DNA from: Clostridia bacterium
GTDB lineage: Bacteria; Bacillota; Clostridia; Oscillospirales; CAG-272
Direction of reading: 5' to 3'
Assembly: GCA_017935065.1 (NCBI GenBank)
Contig: JAGBIF010000022.1
Location: 1-64,000 of the forward strand
DNA: 64,000 bases
The notes under the pieces were generated by a model. It made no database searches. It was given only the letters and a program-made list of their open reading frames with translations, and was not told the DNA's origin. The number at the start of each line of letters is the position of its first letter. The first letter of the stretch is position 1. Positions 17,234 through 25,439 of the stretch are shown piece by piece. The position numbers and the translations under genes were made by a program.

Positions 17234-17855
17234 CTGCATTTCCTCCGTCGTGAAGAATTGTCCTTATCTCGGCTATCCTCTGCCCGATGCGCTCCTTCTC
17301 GTAGGTGGGAAGTGCGGTTGCAAGCAAAAGCTCGTAAAGAAGCTCGCTCTGTATTTCCATAGCTCCGCATACCGTATTTGAGGTTTTCGCATCAAGCGTT
17401 GCCTTGGCGCATCTTGCCTCGAGCATGCCGACGCTTTCCTCAATGCGCTCAACCGCCCCCTCGGTGGCAGCAAGCTTTGCGGATATAAGGCTGTGCATAG
17501 CCGAGGCTTCCTCGCTCTGCCTCTTGCTCTCACTCTGTACCTCACCGACGCCCTTGGTTATAGCGCCGACACCGCCTCGCAAAATAGGCAGAAGCCCTCT
17601 CTTGTATACAAGCATAATTATTAAGGTTCCGACAAGCGAGAGAGCCGAGAGCAGCTTATCCGAGTTCTCAATTATCAGAGAATAAAGCTCCTCCGTCGGA
17701 TTTGAATACTCATCGCCATCGGCGGCACTCGCGGTGCTGTCATAATCATACACCCCAAGGGCCTCACTGCCTTCATCGGCAGATGCAAATGCCGAAAGCG
17801 AAAAGAGCGAGATAACCGCTATTATTGATAGGATTGAAAATAAAATTTTCTTCAT
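17217..17855 (-). CDS. Secreted/anchored coiled-coil protein, phage-like operon
   Basis: A 212-residue protein of unknown family. It has a clear signal peptide (KKILFSILSIIAVISLFSLS, cleavage after AFA). An acidic segment follows, then a transmembrane helix (LLSALSLVGTLIIMLVYKRG, about 68-88) and a long charged helical region (about 105-200) likely to form a coiled coil. An export signal is unusual for a phage virion protein. With the two membrane proteins downstream, it may form an envelope-located part of the operon's system. Confidence 0.7.
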   Translation of the reverse strand: MKKILFSILSIIAVISLFSLSAFASADEGSEALGVYDYDSTASAADGDEYSNPTEELYSLIIENSDKLLSALSLVGTLIIMLVYKRGLLPILRGGVGAITKGVGEVQSESKRQSEEASAMHSLISAKLAATEGAVERIEESVGMLEARCAKATLDAKTSNTVCGAMEIQSELLYELLLATALPTYEKERIGQRIAEIRTILHDGGNAGEEAL

Positions 17856-17869
17856 AGCATATTACCCCC

Positions 17870-18289
17870 TTAAAGCGTAAGCCCCGCGCCCTCAATAAGC
17901 GCCTTCATCTTAGCTATATCGCTCTCAAGGCAGGATATCCTTCTTTCGCCCTCGCCTATAAGAAGCTCAAGCCTCGAGATGTCGCCGCCGTCGGGAAGAG
18001 GGCGGATAAGCACATTCTGCCTCTTGATAAAGGGTGAGCAGAGAAGGGCTGCCGCGCCCGTAACGAATATCGGGGTGTAGAGCCCGTCGGGGAGCGAGGA
18101 GAGGTCGAGAGTTGCGACACCGCACTTGGTTTTAGCGCTTATATCGCTTACGGTGACATATCCCGCGGGAAATTCCTCAAGAGATATTTCCACACACGAA
18201 GTGCCAACCCCGGTGATTTCTTTGAGAATTAACGCACCCTCCTCATCAGGAAGCGCGTTAAACCGCTTTTTGTAAATAATCCTAGTCAT
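17870..18289 (-). CDS. Unknown protein, phage-like operon
   Basis: A 139-residue protein with a beta-rich N-terminal two thirds (RIIYKKRFNAL ... GYVTVSDIS ... LDLSSLPDGLYTPIFVTG) and a C-terminal coiled-coil stretch (SRLELLIGEGERRISCLESD). This architecture resembles small phage structural accessory proteins, but no family is recognised. GAAAGGATTAAAT precedes the ATG, the same style of site used by the capsid genes upstream. Confidence 0.65.
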   Translation of the reverse strand: MTRIIYKKRFNALPDEEGALILKEITGVGTSCVEISLEEFPAGYVTVSDISAKTKCGVATLDLSSLPDGLYTPIFVTGAAALLCSPFIKRQNVLIRPLPDGGDISRLELLIGEGERRISCLESDIAKMKALIEGAGLTL

Positions 18290-18340
18290 ATTTAATCCTT
18301 TCGTTTATTATAATTTGTGTAAAGACTTCGCTGGTATACC

Positions 18341-18784
18341 CTATATTGAATATTTATTGTAAAGCTCATCGCAAGGGACACCGAACTCCTTGAGTGCCGA
18401 AAGCAGCACCGTCAGATCACTTCTTATGCCCTCTATAATAAGCTCGTGCGCCGCCCTCATTTCACTAAGCGTGCCCTCGCCTACCGTAAGATATTCCGCG
18501 ATTTGACCGTTCTTTATATCGGCAAGAAGCTGGTATAGGGTATGCCCCTCGTATATACCGCTTTTCATATCGGCAAGCACCGAGGCCTCGGGCTCTGCCA
18601 GAATATCGTCAATTAGCGAGTTGAGCCTTTCTGAAATGAATAGAGGCAGTCTGTCAAAGGCGCGCTTCATATCGCTTGCCGTATAGCCCGCGCCGCCGTA
18701 AGCCTCGGGGACGGTAGGGCGAGTAGGAAGAGCCTCTATTTTAAGCGGGGCAATTTCACTGTCAAGTAGCTTTGTTGTTTTCAT
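18341..18784 (-). CDS. Unknown helical protein, phage-like operon
   Basis: A 147-residue, mainly alpha-helical acidic protein (KTTKLLDSEIAPLKIEALP; DMKRAFDRLPLFISERLNSL). No family recognised. It follows the large hub-like protein by about 60 bases and has a GAAAGGAATAATTT ribosome binding site. In podoviruses this position often holds small virion or ejection-related proteins, but the sequence gives no direct support. Confidence 0.65.
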   Translation of the reverse strand: MKTTKLLDSEIAPLKIEALPTRPTVPEAYGGAGYTASDMKRAFDRLPLFISERLNSLIDDILAEPEASVLADMKSGIYEGHTLYQLLADIKNGQIAEYLTVGEGTLSEMRAAHELIIEGIRSDLTVLLSALKEFGVPCDELYNKYSI

Positions 18785-18844
18785 AAATTATTCCTTTCTG
18801 TATCGCTCCCGTAGGGCCCGCTTGGGGCAGGGGAGAGCTGTTAT

Positions 18845-21544
18845 TTATCTGTTCTTGATTTTTCCGCTGACGCGCGCTCTGTAGGCTATGCTGTGTACCG
18901 AAATAGGCGAGCAGAATTCCCGAGAGGATACCGTCACGCTCTTTTCAACCCAGCGCTTAAGCTTCTCTGAAAATGCTCGGGTATATACCTCGTCGCTACT
19001 GAAGGTGAGCGTGGAAAAATCAACCCCGTCGAAGCAGAAGCAGGAGCTGGGGAAGGTGCATATCTCTGTAAAGGCGCCCCCGTTCGCTTCGGCACCAACC
19101 GTAACGAGCCCTCTTGTCAGCGTGTTGCATTTTACCGAGAGCGTTCCCTTTACGGTGGATTTCTCGGCATTTGGATGTCCGAGATCATCCGAGGCGGTGG
19201 TTATAGCGTATTCGACCGCGTGTCCCGCAAACGAGTAGTAGGCGGGATCTATTCTTGCGCCGAAGGCGCGTCTGTACTGCGACTCGTCAAAGCCAGAGGA
19301 CAGGTAAAGGGGCATAGGCGGCACACCTCTCATATCGTTATTGAATATAAGAATATCACCCGACTCGGTGCCGAAGATGAGATGCTCACCATCCGAGGCA
19401 ACAGCGCATGCGGGTGAGAAGCTGCCGCCGCGTCTTTGCTCGGTCGCGTATACGTGATAAAGCACACCGTCCTCGCTCGTGTAATATCTGTGCCCATCCT
19501 CGTAGGGGGCAACCGATACGGCAAGCTCGGGCGCGACAGCCTCGTTCTCATACCCCGCCTTTACCTTAAAATCGCCGAAGGCAAAATCCTGGTAGCGGTA
19601 CACGGCGGTATCGCCTGGAAAGCTTCCTATTCCGTCAAGATAAAACCATTCGTATTCCAGCGAGCCGTCCTCATTTTCATAGCGCCCCCTTGAATCGGCA
19701 AGATACATTCTACCGTCAACCGAGATTATAAGATATCCGCACCATACAGTCATACTAGCCCGTGAAAGGTCCTCTTTTAGCAAATAACTATTTACATTAT
19801 CTGACCTTGAGGATATAAAACGCGGAAGATTTATTTCACGCCTGTCGATGCCGACGAGACCGTTTTGCGATAGGAATACGTAATCGTCAAAGAATGCCTC
19901 GCAGCCATAGCAGGCTCTGAGTCCTCTGTGTGAAAAAACGTTAGGGTAGGCTCTCGGTATAAGATTATCACCCGTATCCTTGCCTGCGTAATAATTCACG
20001 CTTACCTCACCGTCGGCGGCTCTTGAAAATATAGCGAGCGAGTCCGAGGTCGGGAAAAGCTCTACCACCTCACCGCATTCTCTTGAGTCAAAATAATCGT
20101 TTTCGCCGAAATAGAGAGGATTGATATTTCCGCTTTTATCCCGCGAGGTGAAGAATACTACTCCGGGACACATAGGATTGCCCCCCGCAAATATCCTTCT
20201 GTCGTAGGTAACCATTTTTCTGCACCCGAATATTACGTTGTCGCAGTAGGCGTAGTCGAAGTATTCGAGCGATACCGCGCCTCCATGGTCCTTGAAAAGA
20301 GCCGAGTTGCTCGAATAGGTAAGCTCTATCACCGCCTCCTTACCCTCAATCACTCGCTTGTCATTAAGCTCGATTATCAGCCGCGAAAGACGTCCGTCCT
20401 CCTCGGTGGTAAAGCTATAGCTTATTCCGTCAATTTTTACCGCGTTTACCTTGACGGCAGGGCCGTATATCGGCAGGCACGCGCGCATTTTTCGGTATCT
20501 GTGATCAAAGGTGACCTCGGCTCCCGTGAAGCTTTCCATCTCGGTAAGAGCCGAAAAATCGCTCTCGCTTCCCGCATAGGTAACGCTTGTCAGGGAGGTG
20601 CATAGCGAGGTTGTCGCGCTTCCGATTGTCGTAATACCCGCACCGAGATGAAGGTAGCTCAGGCTTGTGTCTCTTGCAAAGCAGCCGTTGTCAATAGTGA
20701 CAAGGCTGTCGGGGGTAATAACCGACAGCAGCGAGGTACACTGCGAAAAGGCAAACCTTCCTATGCGGTTGACACCGTTTGATATATAGACGTTCGTAAG
20801 CGCGGTATTCTGGTAGAAGGCGTAATCGTCTATTTCGTAAACGATATATTTTTCCCCGAGCATAGCGACGCTTGAGGGGATATACAGATCACTTACCGTA
20901 CCGTCTGATATTCCCGTTATCGCAACCGTTTTGCTCTCTTCGCTGATTATTCTGAACTGAAGCCCGCGAGTTTCGTATGCGACGCTATCCGCCGCACCGA
21001 TATAATAGCTTTCATAGCAGGACCTTGTAAGAAGGTTGCCCTGCTCGAGCCGCTCGCCGTTTACATAGGTTGTGGGAATATATACGCGCTCGTAATTTCC
21101 CGCGACGGTTCTTACGGTGCTGTCGTTTCTCACGTGAATAAGCTTCTGTCCGTCAAGAAAAAAGCTGTCCTGCCCAAAGCTTACGCTTGTGCTTGTCTCA
21201 CCGCCGAACCCCACAAGTGCGACGGGTGCCTTTCCCTTGTTAAGCTCGTTTAGGGTGGTGCGGTAGAGCGTATTTCCCGCGTGGATATAAACGAAGGTGT
21301 CATCGCCGCCGCGCTTAAGATAGATACCCTTGATCTGCATACCGAGAGAGCATAGCCACCTGTAGCCAGGAATGCTCTCGATGGCGCCGCCTCCGTCTCC
21401 CTCATAATCAATATAGACGTTTTTGGCATAGGCAAGGCGGTTTCTTCCGCCCTCGCCGTGTCTGTGTCTCAGGTCAACACCGCGAAAGCCTGAATAGATT
21501 ACACCTCTCTCACCGCTTGGCTGTGTGCTTGAAATTCCTGCCAT
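18845..21544 (-). CDS. Phage hub/nozzle-like protein with inserted BspA-type leucine-rich repeats
   Basis: An 899-residue protein. The N-terminus (YSGFRGVDLRHRHGEGG; ESIPGYRWLCSLG; GIYLKRGGDDTFVYIHAGN) resembles short-tail hub or nozzle proteins built on beta-propellers (P22 gp10/T7 gp12-like by style, inference). At about residues 215-340 lies a BspA/LRR_5 repeat block (AFYQNTALTNVYISNGVN; FSQCTSLLSVITPDSL; LGAGITTIGS). The remainder returns to propeller-like strands (GLVGIDRREINLPRFISS; RMYLADSRGRYENEDGSL). The ATG at 21544 shares a base with the preceding stop (TAATG). It is the largest protein of the operon and the likely host- or surface-contacting part. Confidence 0.75.
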   Translation of the reverse strand: MAGISSTQPSGERGVIYSGFRGVDLRHRHGEGGRNRLAYAKNVYIDYEGDGGGAIESIPGYRWLCSLGMQIKGIYLKRGGDDTFVYIHAGNTLYRTTLNELNKGKAPVALVGFGGETSTSVSFGQDSFFLDGQKLIHVRNDSTVRTVAGNYERVYIPTTYVNGERLEQGNLLTRSCYESYYIGAADSVAYETRGLQFRIISEESKTVAITGISDGTVSDLYIPSSVAMLGEKYIVYEIDDYAFYQNTALTNVYISNGVNRIGRFAFSQCTSLLSVITPDSLVTIDNGCFARDTSLSYLHLGAGITTIGSATTSLCTSLTSVTYAGSESDFSALTEMESFTGAEVTFDHRYRKMRACLPIYGPAVKVNAVKIDGISYSFTTEEDGRLSRLIIELNDKRVIEGKEAVIELTYSSNSALFKDHGGAVSLEYFDYAYCDNVIFGCRKMVTYDRRIFAGGNPMCPGVVFFTSRDKSGNINPLYFGENDYFDSRECGEVVELFPTSDSLAIFSRAADGEVSVNYYAGKDTGDNLIPRAYPNVFSHRGLRACYGCEAFFDDYVFLSQNGLVGIDRREINLPRFISSRSDNVNSYLLKEDLSRASMTVWCGYLIISVDGRMYLADSRGRYENEDGSLEYEWFYLDGIGSFPGDTAVYRYQDFAFGDFKVKAGYENEAVAPELAVSVAPYEDGHRYYTSEDGVLYHVYATEQRRGGSFSPACAVASDGEHLIFGTESGDILIFNNDMRGVPPMPLYLSSGFDESQYRRAFGARIDPAYYSFAGHAVEYAITTASDDLGHPNAEKSTVKGTLSVKCNTLTRGLVTVGAEANGGAFTEICTFPSSCFCFDGVDFSTLTFSSDEVYTRAFSEKLKRWVEKSVTVSSREFCSPISVHSIAYRARVSGKIKNR

Positions 21545-22383
21545 TACGCCCACCCCGTTGTGTCGCGAAAGACCGTAGAGCTGCTTATCCGACACTCATT
21601 TCTGACACGGGATATGCCGTCTCGGTAAAGCGACGCATAGTAGGCCGAGCGTTCGCTGTCATCCTCAAGCCATACGTAGGATGCCACCAGCAGCGGCAAA
21701 AGCTGCACACAGGTCGGCGGCAGGTCGATAGCGTCCTCGGGACGGTCGGGATCAATAGGCCTCGGGCATCTTGCGTAGGTAACGGTAAGCTCTCCCGAAA
21801 AATCCGCGGGAAGCAGGATACAGTCACCGTCAAGCCTTGCCCCTTCAACGAAGGCGCCGTCCTCACCCCGCGGCAGCTCGGTAAAGAAGAAAAAGTCGGG
21901 TGCTATCCCTGTCATAGGTATTCTGAAGCACTCGCCGCAAAGAGGGATTTTTTCAGCGTCCGTGCTCGTTACGGTGTCAAAGACGGCAAGCTCGGATACC
22001 GTATAGCCCACAGGTCCCGTAAAGGTTATTTTCGCATCCCCCGAAATGAAGCCGCGCACCTCGCTGTAATGCGAGCTGAACCCGTAGGTACGGACACCGA
22101 GTGAGTCCTCAACCGCCGCCTCGCCCTCGCCCGATACCTTAAAGCTGAATGCCATACCGCAAAGCCCGAAGCTGTCGGACGCCCTCGGCATATGCACATA
22201 GGACTTAAATACTCTTGTTCCTCTCGGTATGCTCGGCAGAAGCCTTATTGTTTTTCTCTGTGGCAGGTCGGTGAAAAGCTGATAAAGCGAGCGGCTTATT
22301 GCCGAGAGTATGCTCGGTGTTGCCCCGCCCTCGGTCTCAAAGCCCAGAGAGTATATTTCTTTGATTAGCTCGTTAAGTTTCAT
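21544..22383 (-). CDS. Phage head-tail adaptor-like protein
   Basis: A 279-residue protein following the capsid gene. The start MKLNELIKEIYSLGFETEGG and the late helical segment LLPLLVASYVWLEDDSERSA resemble adaptor/connector proteins placed under the portal (gp4-type role inferred from order and helix pattern). The middle is beta-rich and could be a carbohydrate-binding-like insert. AAGGAGGTAAA precedes the ATG at 22383. A strong GC-rich hairpin (22398-22433) lies in the gap before it. Confidence 0.65.
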   Translation of the reverse strand: MKLNELIKEIYSLGFETEGGATPSILSAISRSLYQLFTDLPQRKTIRLLPSIPRGTRVFKSYVHMPRASDSFGLCGMAFSFKVSGEGEAAVEDSLGVRTYGFSSHYSEVRGFISGDAKITFTGPVGYTVSELAVFDTVTSTDAEKIPLCGECFRIPMTGIAPDFFFFTELPRGEDGAFVEGARLDGDCILLPADFSGELTVTYARCPRPIDPDRPEDAIDLPPTCVQLLPLLVASYVWLEDDSERSAYYASLYRDGISRVRNECRISSSTVFRDTTGWA

Positions 22384-22472
22384 TTTACCTCCTTTTACCC
22401 CGCAGGCGGCAGGCGAGCCCACTGCCTGCGGGGCTTTTTCAATATAGCTTTATAAGAGCAGACGCTCTGCTA

Positions 22473-23525
22473 TCAAAGCGCGCTGGCGCCGCTTATCGCC
22501 TCGGCGGAATCCACTGCAAGGAGAATGTGCTTGAAGGTACCGAAGCCGACACCGAAGCGGCATCTTCCCGCCCAGATATAATTACCCGTGTGGTGATCCT
22601 GCCAGTTAGAGACGGTGAGGGGCACGCGGTTGAAGAACATATTGCCGGAGAGGTTTCTGTTCGCCTCGCTTGACATGATCATAACTCTGTCGTCATCGGT
22701 CTGCCAGCCGGGCATTACGATTATATTCCAGTTTCCGAACTGAAGGTTGATATCGTTATAGCCGTTGCCGAGGGCACCCTCTGAGCCGCATACCTTCTTC
22801 GCGATAACCTCCGCCATAGGACGGTTGCCAGGAAGGATGATCGTGTCGGCGGTGTAGCCGAGCGCCTCTCCGTTTTCGTCCTTCATATTTCTTATCTTGA
22901 CGGCAAGCTCCGAGAGCGCCTCCTCAAAGGCACCCGTAGAGAGAGTGCGCTCGGTGCCGCTTGAGAATATGTCGCCATAGAAGTAGTTGGACTGTGTAAA
23001 GGTAGCACCGGGCATTCCAGATTTGTGGCTGTCCGAGAAAAGGGGAAGCCCGTCGGGTGCGGTAAGGTCAAGCCTTGCCTTCGCAAAGACCGAGGATGGC
23101 GCCGTAGCGCTGGAGAGCGCGTGCTCGCAGATCTTGTGCATGGTCTTGTAATATGCGCGAGTGAAGTTCTCGGCTCTGCGCTTTGCGTCCTGTGCCACAC
23201 CGTAGTTTGAATCCTCCATCATCTCCGCGGTGATTACGAACTCCTTCATAAACTGGATATGCTCAATAAACTTGCGGTAGGTCTCAACGGTGAAGTCAAG
23301 CTCGGCGCCCGCGCCCTCCTCGGTGGCGGAAAATACGTCAAACTCGTTCTGACCTATGATGGTCTCACCGAATTTGTTGCTCTTTTCAATGTTAAAGAGC
23401 CAGTCGCATATACCGCCCTTTTTGGTAAGCACGTCGGATTCGTGCTCAATAACCATTTTGATAGGGGTCTCAAGCTTACCTATCGTAGCATTGTTAAGTC
23501 CTGAGGACTTTGAATAAATAATCAT
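22473..23525 (-). CDS. Phage major capsid protein
   Basis: A 350-residue protein with features of the HK97-fold coat family as annotated in many Firmicutes prophages. These are the early helix region with EFVITAEMMED, the DGLPLFSDSHKSG segment, TADTIILPGNRPMAEVIAKK, and a C-terminal CRFGVGFGTFKHILLA. It follows scaffold-like and decoration-like genes and precedes the adaptor, the standard head-gene order. The reading frame is intact. Exact family assignment would need profile searching. Confidence 0.85.
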   Translation of the reverse strand: MIIYSKSSGLNNATIGKLETPIKMVIEHESDVLTKKGGICDWLFNIEKSNKFGETIIGQNEFDVFSATEEGAGAELDFTVETYRKFIEHIQFMKEFVITAEMMEDSNYGVAQDAKRRAENFTRAYYKTMHKICEHALSSATAPSSVFAKARLDLTAPDGLPLFSDSHKSGMPGATFTQSNYFYGDIFSSGTERTLSTGAFEEALSELAVKIRNMKDENGEALGYTADTIILPGNRPMAEVIAKKVCGSEGALGNGYNDINLQFGNWNIIVMPGWQTDDDRVMIMSSEANRNLSGNMFFNRVPLTVSNWQDHHTGNYIWAGRCRFGVGFGTFKHILLAVDSAEAISGASAL

Positions 23526-23573
23526 TGTGATTTTTCCTTTCCTTTTACCTGTTAATGTAAATAATTGTTATTA

Positions 23574-23972
23574 TTATACCATGTAAATTCTTTTGAATCT
23601 TACAGTTATGGTATTACCGTTTACACCGAGAATGGTTGCGGCACCCTCGCTGTTCAGATTGCCCAGCTCAAGCGAGGTATAATCGTCACAGTAAATATCG
23701 TACTGCTCGCCAATACGCGGGGTGTTGGTCTTGTCGTGACATTCGCACTCGAAAAGCATATCCTCGGTTACGGCAAAGCAGACCACCTCGTCGCCCGAAT
23801 AGGTTCCGAGCGAGACGAAATCGGGGTAGTCGGTACTTGTGCAGGGGGCAAGCTTGTTCATACTAATGCGAAGCAACTCGCCGGGGTGTAAGGTTGTATT
23901 GGTTTTCTTGGGAAGGCGAATAGGCTCGGGAGCGCTAGTGCCTGAGTTAATAATTCTTTTAAGCTTAAACAT
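23574..23972 (-). CDS. Small beta-rich protein, possible head decoration
   Basis: A 132-residue protein between the scaffold-like gene and the capsid gene. It is predicted mainly beta (HPGELLRISMNKLAPCTS; GDEVVCFAVTEDMLFECEC; GVNGNTITVRFKRIYMV). Position and fold style fit a capsid decoration or stabilising protein, but no family is recognised. The site GAAAGGATAAAAA precedes the ATG. The motif at 23554-23572 lies between it and the capsid gene. Confidence 0.65.
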   Translation of the reverse strand: MFKLKRIINSGTSAPEPIRLPKKTNTTLHPGELLRISMNKLAPCTSTDYPDFVSLGTYSGDEVVCFAVTEDMLFECECHDKTNTPRIGEQYDIYCDDYTSLELGNLNSEGAATILGVNGNTITVRFKRIYMV

Positions 23973-23986
23973 TTTTTATCCTTTCT

Positions 23987-24487
23987 TTATTTTGTTACTG
24001 TTTTGTAAAGCCTCTGAAGCTCTCTGTCGGAAAGTCCTGAGAAAAGCTCTCTTGCCGCCGAAAGCTCGGCCTGGCTCATAGAGCCTCCCGCTGTGCCCGC
24101 AGGGCGGGGGACACTTCCTCTTAAATGATTTCTGTTATCGTAGGCATCCTGCCTTTTTTGTGTCGCGAGATAGGCCTCCCTTGGGGTAAGCCCCATGTCG
24201 CGCAGAGCCGCGTAGCGCAGGGGATTGTCAAGCTCCGTAATGCTTTTTAGCTCTGCCGTCTCGGGGAACTGCTCTTTTAAGGCGACGAGGTCCTCTCTTG
24301 CGATTTTACCGTAATCGGTAGCCTGCTCCGCAGGGCAAGCGTCACTATCGTTTCCCTCATCGGGTAAGGTGTTTTCCGAGGGTGCCTCCTGTGCGGTATC
24401 GCCCTGCACCGAGACTTCCTGGGCTCCCTTTTCGATTATGTCCTCAGAGGTGGTAGTAATATCGTCTTGCTTTTCTATACTGTCCAT
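23987..24487 (-). CDS. Phage scaffold-like protein
   Basis: A 166-residue, highly acidic, low-complexity N-terminus (about 1-55) leads into a charged helical centre (EDLVALKEQFPETAELKSI) and a linker. It ends in a compact C-terminal helix pair (SAARELFSGLSDRELQRLYK). Acidic disordered N-terminus plus short C-terminal helical capsid-binding domain, encoded just before the coat gene, is the usual pattern for scaffolding proteins. TAAAGGAGAGAAAAG precedes the ATG. Confidence 0.75.
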   Translation of the reverse strand: MDSIEKQDDITTTSEDIIEKGAQEVSVQGDTAQEAPSENTLPDEGNDSDACPAEQATDYGKIAREDLVALKEQFPETAELKSITELDNPLRYAALRDMGLTPREAYLATQKRQDAYDNRNHLRGSVPRPAGTAGGSMSQAELSAARELFSGLSDRELQRLYKTVTK

Positions 24488-24544
24488 CTTTTCTCTCCTT
24501 TAAATTGATTGTTTTTAATTCATTTGCTTTATATAGCCGTCTTA

Positions 24545-24697
24545 TCAGGCACGCTTGCCTGCCCCTTTCGACTTACCCAGGCGAAGGTCGTCGCCCTTTA
24601 TCGCGCTTGCCTTAGGCTCGTTCTTCTCGCCTGCTCTTGGCGAGAGAATTCTGCCACCCTTATTGGTAGCGTAGGGGGAATAGGTCTTGTTTTTCAT
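24545..24697 (-). CDS. 50-residue basic protein, phage-like operon
   Basis: A short gene running from ATG 24697 to TGA 24545 in the gap between the scaffold-like gene and the 238-residue gene. It begins MKNKTYSPYATNKGGRILSP and ends GKSKGAGKRA, is strongly basic and probably disordered. GAAAGGATAAAGCA before the ATG matches the ribosome binding sites of neighbouring genes. No family recognised. Confidence 0.65.
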   Translation of the reverse strand: MKNKTYSPYATNKGGRILSPRAGEKNEPKASAIKGDDLRLGKSKGAGKRA

Positions 24698-24722
24698 TGC
24701 TTTATCCTTTCTTTAATAATTT

Positions 24723-25439
24723 TTATATATCGCCCGTTGCGTATTTGAGACTCATAAGACGCTTTTGCAGATAGCCGAGATAATCGTCGACACCGCTCAT
24801 CTTGTCAAGATTGTACTGGTCATAGCCGTAGCTGAAGGCGCGCTGTGCAACTATACCCGCATCCTCGGGCAAAAGCCCCATTGCGAGGGCAAATCGTCTC
24901 GCCTCTGTGAAATTGTAGTATCTTCCGACGGCAATCTTCGTCATATCCTCAATCGCCATTTCTCTTGCCGAGGCTATACCCCGTGTCAGCACATCCATCG
25001 CGTTTTCTTGGTTCAGCGAGCTTTTTCTGATAACATCAAGCGCCGCCTCGGCGGTGAATATGTTATGTTCCCTGAAGTACTTAATTATCCTGTTGCTTTC
25101 CTCCTCCTGAAGGCGCTGGTAATCGTCAAGCTCCGCCTCGTACTCTCTTCTCGCCTGTGCTTCGTTTGACATATAGTCAATATACGCGCTCTGTCGCTTC
25201 GCCTCGAGCCCTCGGTCTGCCTCTGCCTTGATATGCGCGGCATAGCCCGAGCCGCTGAGGCCCTGCTCCGCCAGAGAATTATGCATAGCTCCCGCACCGT
25301 TTTTCAGCTTGGATTGTACCATAATATCCGCAAGGGCGTTATGATAGCTGTTTTCATTCCGTATCTTCTTTTCCGCCACGAATTCCCCGTAGGATTTCGG
25401 TCGGTTCCTGAGAAGCTCCTTCAATCGGCTCTTGTACAC
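24723..25439 (-). CDS. Unknown helical protein following portal
   Basis: A 238-residue protein predicted almost entirely alpha-helical with charged stretches (EAQARREYEAELDDYQRLQ; AALDVIRKSSLNQENAMDVL). It starts at GTG 25439 behind GGAGATAAGCA and overlaps the 3' end of the portal gene by about 86 bases in another frame, an unusually long overlap. No family recognised. Placed between portal and scaffold, it may be an internal or accessory head protein. Confidence 0.7.
   Translation of the reverse strand: MYKSRLKELLRNRPKSYGEFVAEKKIRNENSYHNALADIMVQSKLKNGAGAMHNSLAEQGLSGSGYAAHIKAEADRGLEAKRQSAYIDYMSNEAQARREYEAELDDYQRLQEEESNRIIKYFREHNIFTAEAALDVIRKSSLNQENAMDVLTRGIASAREMAIEDMTKIAVGRYYNFTEARRFALAMGLLPEDAGIVAQRAFSYGYDQYNLDKMSGVDDYLGYLQKRLMSLKYATGDI

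Noticed and set aside
22398..22433. GC-rich hairpin as terminator between capsid and adaptor-like genes
   Set aside because: The T-run (CTTTTT) follows on the plus strand, while the operon is on the minus strand, where no T-run follows. It may shape mRNA stability but does not look like a terminator for these genes.
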